A stretch of DNA of 64,000 nucleotides, from NCBI GenBank assembly GCA_020639115.1, contig JACKHG010000002.1:496001-560000 (forward strand), given 5' to 3'. This DNA comes from Phycisphaerales bacterium. GTDB lineage: Bacteria > Planctomycetota > Phycisphaerae > UBA1845. Shown here piece by piece: positions 18,081 through 28,212 of this stretch (the first letter of the stretch is position 1; every line of letters starts with the position of its first letter). The notes under the pieces are model-generated. The model made no database searches, had not been told where the DNA came from, and worked only from the letters and a program-made list of their open reading frames with translations. Both the position numbers and the translations under genes were made by a program.

Positions 18081-20126
18081 TCAGCGGTTCGTGCCCAGGC
18101 TCTGCGCGAAGGCTGCGAAATCGCGCAGGTCAACGTCGTGGTCCGCATCGACGTCGAACGCCGCGCGACAGGCGTATTCCACCAGCGGGGCAGCCGGGTC
18201 CTGGCCGGGGCCGCCGAGGCAGTTTGCGAACCAGATGTAGTCAGCCGGGCCGACAGTGCCGTCGTGATCGTAGTCGCCCGGCAGCGGTGCCGGCGCACCG
18301 AATTCGAATGCGCCCATGTCCGCGAGCGGGGCGGTTCCGCAGGATGCTCCGGGTTGGGGGCAGTCGGGCGTCGCGGGATCGTCCCAGAAGCGCGTGCGGC
18401 CGGCTGCATCGAAGGGCGATGGCTCGGTGACGTCCCCGTCGCCATCGAGATCAAGCGTATCGGGCGGGACGGCTGCGTTGTCGGCTGCGTCGATGCACGG
18501 CGAGCCCGCGGCAAGTCGAAGATCGTAGTCACCTGTGCCCGCGACGCTGTCGGCGCCGAGCGTGTCTACCATGAGCGGGTCGGCGCCGATGTTTCCGACT
18601 TGCGCAGCGAAGGCATTCAGACCCTGAATGCAGGTGTGCGTGACCGTCGTCGCTGGGTTGGAAATCTGTGCGGATTCGGAATCGTTGCTGGGGGATACCA
18701 GGTTTCCCCAGAAGATACTGTTGGCGACGGTGATATTCGCCGTGAGGCTGTTGTGGAGCCCGCCGCCGATGGTCTGCGCGGTGTTGGCGAAGAACGTCGA
18801 ATGGGTGATCGTTGCCACGTCGGTCGACGATTGGAACATCAGGGCTCCACCCGCCCCGCTCGAGTTTCCGGCGAACAGGCAATCATGCAGACGTCCGCTT
18901 TCGCCGCCCATGTGGACGGCGCCGCCCCCGATGTCCGCGAGGTTCTGGACGAAGACGTTAGCGATCAGGTCGGCTGAATGGGCGTAGCACGCTATGGCGC
19001 CCCCGCGGCCCGTGGAGGAGTTGCCTTCAAATCTGCAGTCCGCGAGCAGAACGCCGAAGCGACTATTCAGTAACACGGCACCGCCCCAGGGCGAACGGTT
19101 GGAAGCAAAAGTGCAGCGCCGCAGCGTGGGATTATCCGCGAAGCGCGTGGCGACCGCGCCACCTAGCAGGCCGGAACGGTTGTTCGTGAAGGTGCAGTCT
19201 TCCAGGGATGCGTCGCCGAGGAGCGTTGCAGCGCCGCCTTCATCGAGAGCCTCGTTATGCGAAAAGACACAGCGCCGGGCTGTGCCCGAGTGACTGAGGC
19301 CGATCGCGCCTCCACGCGTAGCTGAGTTCGCGCTGAATGTGCAATCGAGAACCTGCCCGCTTGTGATCAGCGCGCCGCCGCCGTCGCTCGCCCAGTTGTT
19401 CTCGAATCGACAGTGTCTGACGGTAGGTTCCCCAGCCTCGATGTATATGCCGCCGCCGTACGATCCCCAAAGCGTCCCGTCGCTCTCATGGGTATCCGCA
19501 AAGCCGCCGCGGATCGTGAAGCCATCAATGACGGTCGACGGCGCGTTCTCAATACCGACGACGACATGATAGACGTTGTCGTCGTTGGCGGCGCACAAGT
19601 CAGGACAGAGCTGTTCGGCGAGCTCGGTACAGATGCCATCATCCCATTGCGTGCAGCAGGAGGCGTTGGCAGCGCAGACGGCGGCGGTGCAGTCGGCATC
19701 GCTGCATCCGCCGTCGAACAACGTACCGACACAGCAATCGATCGAGCCGGGCACATCGTTGCCGTTGAGATCACCGCTCAGGGTCGTCTCATGGGCGCTG
19801 ACGTTGCGTTCGTCCGGGTTCGGACTGCCTTGTCCGGCGTACCCCCCGAGCATCAGGACGTTGTTTTTCAGTTCGAAAGTTGCCGTGCGCGGTCCATCCG
19901 GTCCCGCCGGCGTGTAGATTCCACCCGCCACGCGGATCGTGTCGCCGGCCTGCGCCGCCTGCAGCGCATCCTGGAGGTCGTTGAATGCGGTTCCCCAGGA
20001 CTGTCCGTCGCCGCCGCTTGGAGCAGCCCCATCGACGTAGATTGTCTCCGCCCCTTGGGTGCGGTTGGCTTGGATCAGCGGCAGACCGAGCAAAAGGAGT
20101 GCGACCGGCAGGGCGCGGGCGGGCAT
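18081..20126 (-). CDS. Secreted right-handed beta-helix protein with dockerin-like tail
   Basis: 681 aa. The signal peptide is MPARALPVALLLLGLPL-like, and the mature part opens ETIYVDGAAPSGGDGQSWGTAFNDL, a common planctomycete beta-helix opening. A Cys-rich insert (DCCVGTLF, CTAAVCAANASCC, CTELAEQLCPDLC) sits near residues 125-175. Parallel beta-helix coils follow, with repeated CxFxxN and GGAI elements, ending MGAFEFGAP. The C-terminus is a split dockerin-like pair (YDHDGTVGPADYIWFANCLGGPG and DADHDVDLRDFAAFAQ). The start at 20126 gives a normal signal peptide. It converges on the activase-related gene with a 5-bp gap. Confidence 0.85.
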   Translation of the reverse strand: MPARALPVALLLLGLPLIQANRTQGAETIYVDGAAPSGGDGQSWGTAFNDLQDALQAAQAGDTIRVAGGIYTPAGPDGPRTATFELKNNVLMLGGYAGQGSPNPDERNVSAHETTLSGDLNGNDVPGSIDCCVGTLFDGGCSDADCTAAVCAANASCCTQWDDGICTELAEQLCPDLCAANDDNVYHVVVGIENAPSTVIDGFTIRGGFADTHESDGTLWGSYGGGIYIEAGEPTVRHCRFENNWASDGGGALITSGQVLDCTFSANSATRGGAIGLSHSGTARRCVFSHNEALDEGGAATLLGDASLEDCTFTNNRSGLLGGAVATRFADNPTLRRCTFASNRSPWGGAVLLNSRFGVLLADCRFEGNSSTGRGGAIACYAHSADLIANVFVQNLADIGGGAVHMGGESGRLHDCLFAGNSSGAGGALMFQSSTDVATITHSTFFANTAQTIGGGLHNSLTANITVANSIFWGNLVSPSNDSESAQISNPATTVTHTCIQGLNAFAAQVGNIGADPLMVDTLGADSVAGTGDYDLRLAAGSPCIDAADNAAVPPDTLDLDGDGDVTEPSPFDAAGRTRFWDDPATPDCPQPGASCGTAPLADMGAFEFGAPAPLPGDYDHDGTVGPADYIWFANCLGGPGQDPAAPLVEYACRAAFDVDADHDVDLRDFAAFAQSLGTNR

Positions 20127-20348
20127 GGGCGTGGTCCTCGCGATGGGCGACTCGTGCCGGCGTGCGCCACGGGTAGACGTAAGGCGCCGCCGACCCGTTC
20201 GGCGATGGTACCAAATCCAACCGCTGCGCGGCAAGTCTGCGGCACGGGATTTCTCAAAACTGAGACCGGCCCTCGGCCTGCTGGGGCAGGTCGAGGGCCG
20301 GATTATGGGCGGCCCCAGCCGCATCGGATTTCTTCAACCGGTCCTGGA

Positions 20349-23300
20349 TTACTGTCCCTGGTACTCGTAGGCACCCATGTCCACGACCGGATCGTTGCCG
20401 GGCGTGCCCACGGCGATGCGGGCTTTGCCCGCCAGGTCGAAGTCCGGCAGCGGCTGACTGCCGTTGGTGTACGGATCCACGTCGATGAGGCTGTTGCCCA
20501 GGTCGATCGCGAGCGAGTTGCTCTTGAGCCGCAGGTTGCCGCCGTCGGCGGAGACGAACGACGGGTCGCCGCCGATGTTGCCGGTGCCGAGCGCGGCGTA
20601 GCCCGCGGTGAGGTTTTTGATCAGGGTGGTGTCGACGGTGAGCACGCCGCCGCCCGCGTGATTGCCGTCGCGGTAGAGTTCCTCGGTGTTGGCAATCTTG
20701 CTGGTGTTGCCCCAGAGGATGCTGTTGCGCACCTGGACGTTCGGGCTGCCCTGTCCCTGGAAGAATCCGCCGCCGGACGAGTCGAACGCGAACGCGCTGT
20801 TGGCGTCGTTGCGGCTGAACGAGCAGTTCGTCAGCGCCGCCTGGCCGGCGTGGATGTTGATGCCACCGCCGTTCCAGTCGGTGCGGTTATTCCAGAACGC
20901 ACAGTTGACCATGGTGAGCTTCCCGCTGTTGAGGTAGGCGCCGCCGCCGCCGGCGAACAGATCGTTGCGGATGTTGTAGGACGTGCCGGTCTCGTCGCGT
21001 GAGCCGTTCGAGCGCAGCGCGACGTTGGCCACGTAGTGCTGGCCGCCATCAAAGTACACGCCTCCGCCGTCGCCGCCCTGGCACAAGTTGTTGTCCGTGT
21101 CGCCGATGCCGGCTGCGCTGTTCCCGCTCACCGTGCCGCGTTCAAACCGCAGGCTGCCGCCGGTGACGAAGATGCCACCGCCGACGATCGCCACGTTTCC
21201 GCTGAACACACAGTCGGTGATGGTGGTGGCTGCGTCGCGGCAGGCGAGTCCGCCGCCGCCGCTGAACAGGCCGGCAGTACGCGCCGTGTTGGTGTCCGCG
21301 ACGTTGGCGTTGAAGGTGCAGTGGTCCAGCGTCGCCCCGCCGTAGTCGACCATGCCGCCGCCCTCGAACGCCGCGAAGTTCGCGGTGACGAAGAGGTTGC
21401 TGAGCGTCGGATGAGCCCCCGCGGCGATGTACAGTCCGCCGCCGCAGTAGTGCGGATCGAACGGCTGGTACTGCGGGGGGAAGCTGCCATCGGCCCGCCC
21501 GCCGGTAATGGTAAACCCATCGAGCGCCGCGGTCGCGTCGAGCGGGTCGCCGCTGCTCGGGTCGGTGTCGCCGGTGACCACGCTGTAGCTGTTGCCGGAC
21601 GGGCCGTTGGCGTCGACGTCGCCGTCGAGCACGCAGCCGTTGGTCAGCGGGTCGGGGTTGCGCTGCAGCCGCCTTCGCTCTCCGCCGGGGTAGTCGGTGG
21701 AATCGGCGCCGGCGAAGCCGCCGTAGATGCCCACCGCGTTGTACAGGCGGAAGGTATCGTCGCGGTCCGCCTGCGTCGGATTGCCGCTGGGCGTGTACAC
21801 GCCGTCCGCGACCCAGATTTCACTGACCACCTGCGTGGGGTCGAAGCCCGCCGCGGTGGCGTCGTTGGCGGCGGCTGCGAAGTCGAGCGCCTCGCGCAGC
21901 GTCTTCATCGCGCCGAGCCAGGTGAGGCCGTTGCCGGAGGCCGCCACGTTGGCGTCGACGTGCAGGGTGACGGCGGGCACGAGCGGATAGGCGTCGCTTC
22001 CGTCGGGCAGATTATCGCCGTCGGTGTCGGGGTTGGTCGGGTCGGTGGCGTCGCCGCTGTCACCGGCTGCCCCGGGGGCGATGCCGTCGGCGCCGAGCAT
22101 TTCCGCCAGGTCGTCGAGTCCGTCGGCGTCCGAGTCCTTCGTCGTGGGATTGGGGAAGACCCGCCGCGGATACCCGAGGTCTTCGGGCAGCGTGGCGGCG
22201 TCGACCATCCACCCGTCCATCTCCACCGGGTCGTCGATCTGGTCCTGGTCCGTGTCGATGGCCCGCTGGTATTCCGTGGCGTCGAACGAGCCGTCGCCGT
22301 TGAGGTCGACAGGCTGATCGATCGTGCCGTAGAGGAATTCCTTGCGGGCGTAGATGCCGTCGCCGTCCTGGTCGCGGTCGAATACCAGGCGGATTTCGTC
22401 GCGGTTGTGCAGCATCAGGTCGTTGAAGGGGATCGCGTTGGAGTTCGCGTCGGCGAGGTCAATGCCCGGCGACGCGAAGATCACCCAGCGGGCCTCGGGC
22501 AGCATGCCCGGCGCGGTGGGGGTGTAGGAGAACGTCGCGCCGTCGCGGCGCGTGACCGAGCGGAGCTGGGCGGCGCGGGTGCCGCCGGCGCCGGGCACGC
22601 CGTTCGTGCCGACCGCGTAGTCCAGGTGCAGCACGTCGGTCATCACGCGGCCCATGGGGATTCCCACGAAATGCGCGTCGGTGGGGTCGCGGTCCACGTT
22701 GGTGGCGACGTGGTACTGGTCGAAGGTGCCGTCGCCGTAGTCGATCACGACGAGCGCCGTACGGCTGGAGGTGGTCTCGGTCAGGAAGTTGAAGTTGATT
22801 CCCTGGGCGTTTTCCAGTTCGAACGTGGCGGTCTCGAAGTAGATCGTGCTCGGGTGGGCGAGGAACTGCCGCACGAGGCTGGCGCTCAGATCCTCCGCCG
22901 AGAGCTGCAGCACCGTGGTGACGCCGCCGGGCGCGAGCGTGAAGTCGCCGAGCGGCGCGGTCAGAGATGCCAGCGTCTTGAACGAGCCGAAACGGCCGGT
23001 GACGGGATCGGGCGTCTGGCTCGGCTCCCACAGCCGCATGGTCATGCCCAGGTTGGTCAGGGCGTAGGCCATGTTGCCGGTGTTGCGCACGCGGATGCCC
23101 ATGGAGACGCGGCCGGAAGCAGCCGTCTCGGTGCGCGTGCGCGAGTCGGTCACCGAACGCGAGTGCTCCTGCTCCGCGGTGGTGGTGTCCTCGGAGCTCA
23201 CCTCGGTAGCCTCCTCATGGGCAAATCCATAGGTGAACTCGTTGGTCACGCTGACGCCTTCGGTGCCGGATTCGACCGCGAAGCTGTACTCGCCGCTGTG

Positions 23301-24827
23301 CGTGTTGGAGGTGGTCTCCGCGCGGCTCAGGCTGCGCGAGGTTCCCGTCGAAATCGACGTGCCGTAGGTGGTTTCCTGTCCTGCGCTCTCTTCGTACTGC
23401 ACGTCGAGGCGGATGTCGACGTTGTCGACGAGTTCGATCTGGGCCTGGGGCAGGTCGGCGATGCGCGCGCTGCGCACCGGGTCGTCAGCCTCCTCGTAGT
23501 CGGTCTTGCCGTCACCGTCCGTGTCGTCGAGCGAGGGCGACGTGCCGCCGATGACGACGCGGTTGATGTCGCCGCCGCCCAGGCGGACGCCGTTGCGATC
23601 GATGAGAAAACCCGCACTATCGCGCAGGGAGATCAGTTCGCCGCCGTCGAAGAGCGGGGCGACGGGGGGCAGGTCGCCGTTGGGGCCACGGGCGTCGCTG
23701 TCGGTGTCGACGCTGATCGGGCTGGTGTACCAGCGCTGAATTTCCTCCTTGTCGAAGAGGCCGTCGCCATCGGTGTCGTTGTTGCGCGGATCGGTTTTCT
23801 GGGCGAATTCCTCGCTGTCCGGGAGGCCGTCGTCGTCGGTATCGACCTTGTGGGGGTCGCTCGTCACGTGGCGACGGGCGAGGTTGCGCGGATCGGTGCC
23901 GAAGCCGGTGTTGTCCACCGCGATGTCGTAGCCGGTCTGCTCCTGTACGTCGGTGCGCCCGTCACCGTCGGAGTCGGTGCCGTCGTCGGTGGGGTTATCG
24001 CCGCCATTGCCACCATTGCCGGGACTGCCGCCGCCACCATTGCCGGGACTACCGCCACTTCCTCCGCTGCCGCCGGGGACGACGATGACAGTCGACTGCT
24101 GCTCGAGGAAGTTGAAGGCGTTGGCCAGCGATGCGGACTTGTTGTCCGGATCGATCAACTGCACGACGACCGTGCCATGGACGCCCTTGGGCGCCGTGGC
24201 GGTGATGACCTGCGCGCTGTCCACGTGCACGTTGTTCGCCGGCATGGCGCCGAACAGCACGATCATTGGATCGCGAAAGCCGGTGCCTGTGATCGTCACT
24301 GGCGTCTCTGCGCCGGAATCCCCCGCACTGGGGGAAATCCCTGTGATGGCCAGCTTGGCCTCGGCGGCGTCGGCGAGGTAGAGAAAGCCGTCGGTGATGC
24401 GGACGCTCTCGGCGCTGCGGGCGGTGGCTGCGTCACCCGGATTGACGACGAGGACGTCGACGACCCCCGGCGTTTGTGCAGGTGCGACCGCAGTCAGCGC
24501 CCCGGCGTGCAGATAAGTGACTTCGTCGGCCGGGGCGTCACCGAAGTAGACGGCGGTCGCAGCCGTGAATCCTGCGCCGGCGATGCTGACGCGTGTGCCG
24601 CCCGCGGCGGAGCCGGCGTTGGGCACGACGCCGGTCACGGCGAGTTCCGTTGCGTCGGGATGGGTGCCCGGGTCGCCGGGATCGCCGGAGTTGTCCGGCG
24701 GCGGGGTCGGGTTCCCGGCTGGCGGATCGCCGCCATCGGTGGGATCCAGCGACACCTGGCAACCCACGGGAACGATCAGCAGCAGGCTGACGAGAAGGCT
24801 CCAGTAACGTCTTGATCTGGCTGACAT
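20349..24827 (-). CDS. Giant lipoprotein: IPT/TIG, calcium-repeat and beta-helix domains
   Basis: 1492 aa. A lipobox (LLLIVPVGC) predicts lipid anchoring. Two IPT/TIG domains follow (VTGVVPNAGSAAGGTRVSIAG and ITGISPSAGDSGAETPVTITG). A Gly/Ser/Asn-rich linker leads to thrombospondin-3-like calcium repeats (DTDDDGLPDSEEF, DTDGDGLFDKEE, DTDGDGKTDYEE). A Ser/Thr/Glu-rich region near 480-560 precedes a beta-rich domain. The C-terminal 500 residues form a beta-helix with repeated GGG and CxFxxN coils, ending VDMGAYEYQGQ. It is probably a surface-exposed structural or binding protein. It is divergent from the ECF sigma factor gene. Confidence 0.82.
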   Translation of the reverse strand: MSARSRRYWSLLVSLLLIVPVGCQVSLDPTDGGDPPAGNPTPPPDNSGDPGDPGTHPDATELAVTGVVPNAGSAAGGTRVSIAGAGFTAATAVYFGDAPADEVTYLHAGALTAVAPAQTPGVVDVLVVNPGDAATARSAESVRITDGFLYLADAAEAKLAITGISPSAGDSGAETPVTITGTGFRDPMIVLFGAMPANNVHVDSAQVITATAPKGVHGTVVVQLIDPDNKSASLANAFNFLEQQSTVIVVPGGSGGSGGSPGNGGGGSPGNGGNGGDNPTDDGTDSDGDGRTDVQEQTGYDIAVDNTGFGTDPRNLARRHVTSDPHKVDTDDDGLPDSEEFAQKTDPRNNDTDGDGLFDKEEIQRWYTSPISVDTDSDARGPNGDLPPVAPLFDGGELISLRDSAGFLIDRNGVRLGGGDINRVVIGGTSPSLDDTDGDGKTDYEEADDPVRSARIADLPQAQIELVDNVDIRLDVQYEESAGQETTYGTSISTGTSRSLSRAETTSNTHSGEYSFAVESGTEGVSVTNEFTYGFAHEEATEVSSEDTTTAEQEHSRSVTDSRTRTETAASGRVSMGIRVRNTGNMAYALTNLGMTMRLWEPSQTPDPVTGRFGSFKTLASLTAPLGDFTLAPGGVTTVLQLSAEDLSASLVRQFLAHPSTIYFETATFELENAQGINFNFLTETTSSRTALVVIDYGDGTFDQYHVATNVDRDPTDAHFVGIPMGRVMTDVLHLDYAVGTNGVPGAGGTRAAQLRSVTRRDGATFSYTPTAPGMLPEARWVIFASPGIDLADANSNAIPFNDLMLHNRDEIRLVFDRDQDGDGIYARKEFLYGTIDQPVDLNGDGSFDATEYQRAIDTDQDQIDDPVEMDGWMVDAATLPEDLGYPRRVFPNPTTKDSDADGLDDLAEMLGADGIAPGAAGDSGDATDPTNPDTDGDNLPDGSDAYPLVPAVTLHVDANVAASGNGLTWLGAMKTLREALDFAAAANDATAAGFDPTQVVSEIWVADGVYTPSGNPTQADRDDTFRLYNAVGIYGGFAGADSTDYPGGERRRLQRNPDPLTNGCVLDGDVDANGPSGNSYSVVTGDTDPSSGDPLDATAALDGFTITGGRADGSFPPQYQPFDPHYCGGGLYIAAGAHPTLSNLFVTANFAAFEGGGMVDYGGATLDHCTFNANVADTNTARTAGLFSGGGGLACRDAATTITDCVFSGNVAIVGGGIFVTGGSLRFERGTVSGNSAAGIGDTDNNLCQGGDGGGVYFDGGQHYVANVALRSNGSRDETGTSYNIRNDLFAGGGGAYLNSGKLTMVNCAFWNNRTDWNGGGINIHAGQAALTNCSFSRNDANSAFAFDSSGGGFFQGQGSPNVQVRNSILWGNTSKIANTEELYRDGNHAGGGVLTVDTTLIKNLTAGYAALGTGNIGGDPSFVSADGGNLRLKSNSLAIDLGNSLIDVDPYTNGSQPLPDFDLAGKARIAVGTPGNDPVVDMGAYEYQGQ

Positions 24828-25016
24828 GACTGCTCTCCGGCAAACACCCACGATTCACGGTTACGCTGCGGCCCGGTTGGCGTTGTCGCCCCTCCGCCCA
24901 CCTGTGATAGAATGGCCAGCCGGGCCGCGGAGGCGGCTGCTCCTGCGGAGCCAACCGCCGCCTCCATCGGTCAAGCCGAAATCGGGAGCACGGGCACGTC
25001 AGACTTCGCAGGAAAA

Positions 25017-25616
25017 ATGTCGAACCCCTCTCCAAGTGATGTGACGCGGGTTTTGGATCGGGTGGTCGCGGGTGATCGCGCAGCCGCCGCCGACCTGTTG
25101 CCGATGGTCTACGCCGAGTTGCGGGCCCTGGCGGAGGCCCGCATGCGGCGGACGCCGCCGGGTCAGACGCTCCAGCCGACCGCCCTGGTGCACGAGGCCT
25201 ATCTGCGTGTGGTGCGCGGGGCGGATGCCGCGTGGGAGGGGCGCAAGCACTTCTTCTTCGCAGCCGCCCGTGCCATGCGCGACATCCTGGTGGAGCAGGC
25301 TCGGCGACGGCAGAGTCTCAAGCGTGGTGGCGATCGGCAGCGCGAGGCGCTCGACATGGTGGACGTCGTGTTCGAGGAGCCGCAGGAGGATGTGCTGGCG
25401 CTCAACGAGGCGCTGACGCGGCTCGAGCAGGAGAATCCCGAAGCGGCTCAACTGGTGCTGCTGCGCTACTACGCCGGGCTGACGGGCAAGGAGACCGCGG
25501 ACGTGCTGGGCGTGTCGCTGTCGATGGTCGATCGGCGCTGGCGATTCGCGCGGGCGTGGTTGCGGCGGGCGCTGGAGGGCGACGCCGGGCAGGAAGGGGC
25601 GTCGGATCGTGGCTGA
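25017..25616 (+). CDS. ECF-type RNA polymerase sigma factor
   Basis: 199-aa ECF sigma factor of the planctomycete 'sigma-70-like' group. Region 2 includes LPMVYAELRALAEARM and the conserved LQPTALVHEAYLRV; HFFFAAARAMRDILVEQARRR completes it. Region 4 is the helix-turn-helix GLTGKETADVLGVSLSMVDRRWRFARAWL. The ATG at 25017 was chosen because the family normally begins close to region 2; the frame is open further upstream. The gene overlaps the kinase gene by 8 bp, so the two are translationally coupled, and phosphorylation-dependent control of the sigma factor is a reasonable inference. Confidence 0.9.
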   Translation: MSNPSPSDVTRVLDRVVAGDRAAAADLLPMVYAELRALAEARMRRTPPGQTLQPTALVHEAYLRVVRGADAAWEGRKHFFFAAARAMRDILVEQARRRQSLKRGGDRQREALDMVDVVFEEPQEDVLALNEALTRLEQENPEAAQLVLLRYYAGLTGKETADVLGVSLSMVDRRWRFARAWLRRALEGDAGQEGASDRG

Positions 25617-28200
25617 CGACCGGCGCGAGCGGGTGGAGGCGTTGTTCGACGCGGTGGCGGCGTTGCCGCCGGAGGAGCGGAGCTGTTACCTGGACGAGCA
25701 CTGCGCCGATGCCGGCGTGCGCGCCGAGGTGGAGTCGCTGCTGCGCTTCGACTCGGGTGATGAGGATTTTCTGCGGAGTCCGGTGCGGCGCGAGGCGTAT
25801 GGTGATCCCGCGGCAGACGGAACGGTCGCGGGCGCGTCGTCGTCGCCGGATCTGCTGCAACTGCAGCGGCTCGGGCCGTACACGGTGGTGCGGCTGATCG
25901 GCGAGGGCGGGATGGGCGCGGTGTACGAGGCACGCCAGGAAAACCCCAACCGCGCCGTGGCGTTGAAGGTGATTCGGCCGGGCCTGACGACGCACACGCT
26001 CATCAGCCGCTTCAAACGCGAGGCCGATCTGCTCGGCAAGCTGCAGCACCCGGGCATCGCCCACATCTACGAGGCGGGCACGGCGCGGGCCACGACGGCA
26101 GCCGGCGCGGAGTTCGATCAACCGTACTTCGCGATGGAGCTGATTCGCGGCGTGCCGCTCGTGGCGTACGTGAACGCCCAGCACCTTGCGACCCGGGCGC
26201 GGCTCGAACTCGTCGCCCGCGTCGCGGACGCCATGCAGCACGCCCACGAGCGTGGCGTGATTCACCGCGACCTCAAGCCGGGCAACGTGCTCGTGGATGC
26301 GGCAGGCCAGCCGAAAATTCTCGACTTCGGCGTGGCCCGGGCGACCGACGCGGACGTGCAGGCGGCGACGGTGCAGACCGAGACCGGCCAGCTCGTGGGC
26401 ACGCTGGCGTACATGAGCCCGGAGCAGGTCGCGGGCGATTCGCGGGCCGTGGACGTGCGCACCGACATCTATGCCCTGGGGGTTTTGCTGTACGAGGTGC
26501 TCAGCGGCAGCCTGCCCTACGAGGTGGTGCAGCATTCGATCATCGAGACCGCGCGGATCATCCGCGAGGTGGAGCCGCGGCGCCTGAGCTCGCTGCACGC
26601 CGGTCTGCGCGGTGACGTCGAGACCATCGTGCTCAAGGCGCTCGAGAAGGATCCGGCGCGGCGCTACGCGACTGCAGCCGACCTGGCCGCCGACATCCGC
26701 CGCTTCCTGGGAGACGAGCCGATCACGGCGCGGCCCGCGAGCGCGGTATACCAGTTGCGGAAGTTCGCGCGGCGCAACCGGGCGCTGGTCGGCGGGCTCG
26801 TGGCGGTTTTCATCGTGCTGGTAGCGGGCGTGGTGGTAGCGACGTCGTTCGCCATGCGCGAGAGCCGGCAGCGGGCCCGGGCGGAGGCGCTGCTCGCCGA
26901 GACCCGCGCTGCCAAGCTCGTGGCTGAACAGGCCCGCGACAAGGCGAGCGTCGAAGCGGAAAAGTCCAAGGCGGCTGTGCGGTTCATCCAGGACGTGCTG
27001 GCGTCAGCCGATCCGGACGCGGGGGAGGGCGAGACGCTGACCGTGGTCGATGCGCTGGATCGCGCGGCCAATCGGCTCGAGGAGCTCGCCGACAAGCCGG
27101 CGGTGGCCGCCGCGGTCGAGCACGTCCTCGGCGAGTCGTACCGGTCGCTCGGCCGCGACGATGAGGCGTTCAAGTACCTGCGGCAGGCGCTCGCGACCCG
27201 GCGCAAGCTGTACGGGGATGCGCATCCGGACGTGCCGCTCACGCTCAACAGCCTCGCTGCGGTGCACCTGGAGCGCGGAGAATATGCGGAGGCGGAGAAG
27301 CTGTCGCGCGAGTCGCTGGCCATCGGCGAGAAGTACTTTCCCGGCGACGAGCTGGCGCTGGCGGCGGCGAAGAGCGGTATCGCTTATGCGCTGGATGGAG
27401 CGGGCCGGCACGAGGAGGCCGTCGCGCTGGAGCGCGAGGTGCTGGCGACGCGGGAGCGGCTCCTGCCGCCAGGCGATGAGTTGATTCCCAAGTCGATGAC
27501 GCTGCTCGGGTTTACGCTGGTCAACCTTGGGCACTTCGACGAGGCGAACGCGCTGTACACCGCGGCGCTGGAGCAGTTCCGCGCTCATCACGGCGACGCG
27601 AATTCGTTCGTCATCTCGACGCTGCACAACCAGGCTTCGCTGCAGGCCAACCTGGGGCACGCCGACGAGGCGCAGCGCCTGGCGGGTGAGGCGCTGACGC
27701 TCGCTGTGGACCTGCTCGGCGCGGACCATCCCATTACCGCGACGCTGCACTATCAGCTCGCGGATCTGGCGATCGGGCAGGGAGACTTCGCTGCGGCGCT
27801 GGAGCACGCGACCGCGACGCTGGCGTCGCGGCAGGAAGCCTACGGGGAGGAGCACGCGCTGACCGCCCAGGCGGAAATCCTCCAGGCATTTCTGCTGCAA
27901 AAGCAGGGCCGGGTCGCGGAGGCGGAGCCGCTGGCGCGGCAGGCCTTCACGACCTGGCGCAAGGTGAACGGCGAAGGCGATCGGCAGACGGCGTATGCGC
28001 AGTTTCGTCTCGCGGACATCCTGGCGGACGAAGAGAAGTTTGCCGAAGCGGAGCCGGTCGCCCTGGCGGCGCTGGAAAAGCATCGCGCGCTGTACGCCGA
28101 CGACAAACCGCCCGTGCAGGCGGTTCACCGGCTGCTCGCCCGGATCTATACCGGCCTGGGCAAGCCGGACGAAGCCGCGAAGTGGTCGGTCGCCGAGTAG
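25609..28200 (+). CDS. Membrane Ser/Thr protein kinase with TPR domain
   Basis: 863 aa starting at GTG. The kinase domain has the Gly loop IGEGGMGAVYEA, Lys in VALKVIR, the catalytic loop HRDLKPGNVL, DFG in ILDFGVAR and GTLAYMSPEQV. A membrane helix lies near residues 397-420 (GGLVAVFIVLVAGVVVATSFA). A short coiled coil is followed by about ten TPR units with LGRDDEAFKYLRQALATRRKL-like repeats, presumably outside the membrane. An N-terminal segment of about 85 residues (ALPPEERSCYLDEHC) is typical of kinases paired with ECF sigma factors. Confidence 0.92.
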   Translation: MADDRRERVEALFDAVAALPPEERSCYLDEHCADAGVRAEVESLLRFDSGDEDFLRSPVRREAYGDPAADGTVAGASSSPDLLQLQRLGPYTVVRLIGEGGMGAVYEARQENPNRAVALKVIRPGLTTHTLISRFKREADLLGKLQHPGIAHIYEAGTARATTAAGAEFDQPYFAMELIRGVPLVAYVNAQHLATRARLELVARVADAMQHAHERGVIHRDLKPGNVLVDAAGQPKILDFGVARATDADVQAATVQTETGQLVGTLAYMSPEQVAGDSRAVDVRTDIYALGVLLYEVLSGSLPYEVVQHSIIETARIIREVEPRRLSSLHAGLRGDVETIVLKALEKDPARRYATAADLAADIRRFLGDEPITARPASAVYQLRKFARRNRALVGGLVAVFIVLVAGVVVATSFAMRESRQRARAEALLAETRAAKLVAEQARDKASVEAEKSKAAVRFIQDVLASADPDAGEGETLTVVDALDRAANRLEELADKPAVAAAVEHVLGESYRSLGRDDEAFKYLRQALATRRKLYGDAHPDVPLTLNSLAAVHLERGEYAEAEKLSRESLAIGEKYFPGDELALAAAKSGIAYALDGAGRHEEAVALEREVLATRERLLPPGDELIPKSMTLLGFTLVNLGHFDEANALYTAALEQFRAHHGDANSFVISTLHNQASLQANLGHADEAQRLAGEALTLAVDLLGADHPITATLHYQLADLAIGQGDFAAALEHATATLASRQEAYGEEHALTAQAEILQAFLLQKQGRVAEAEPLARQAFTTWRKVNGEGDRQTAYAQFRLADILADEEKFAEAEPVALAALEKHRALYADDKPPVQAVHRLLARIYTGLGKPDEAAKWSVAE

Positions 28201-28212
28201 GCGCGCGCGGCG

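Noticed and set aside
21036..24815. A 1259-codon plus-strand frame
   Set aside because: Antisense shadow of the giant lipoprotein; Val/Gly/Arg-rich with no fold signature.
24912..25016. A longer start for the ECF sigma factor
   Set aside because: The extra residues are low-complexity Ala/Glu/Pro and the family begins near region 2, fitting the ATG at 25017.
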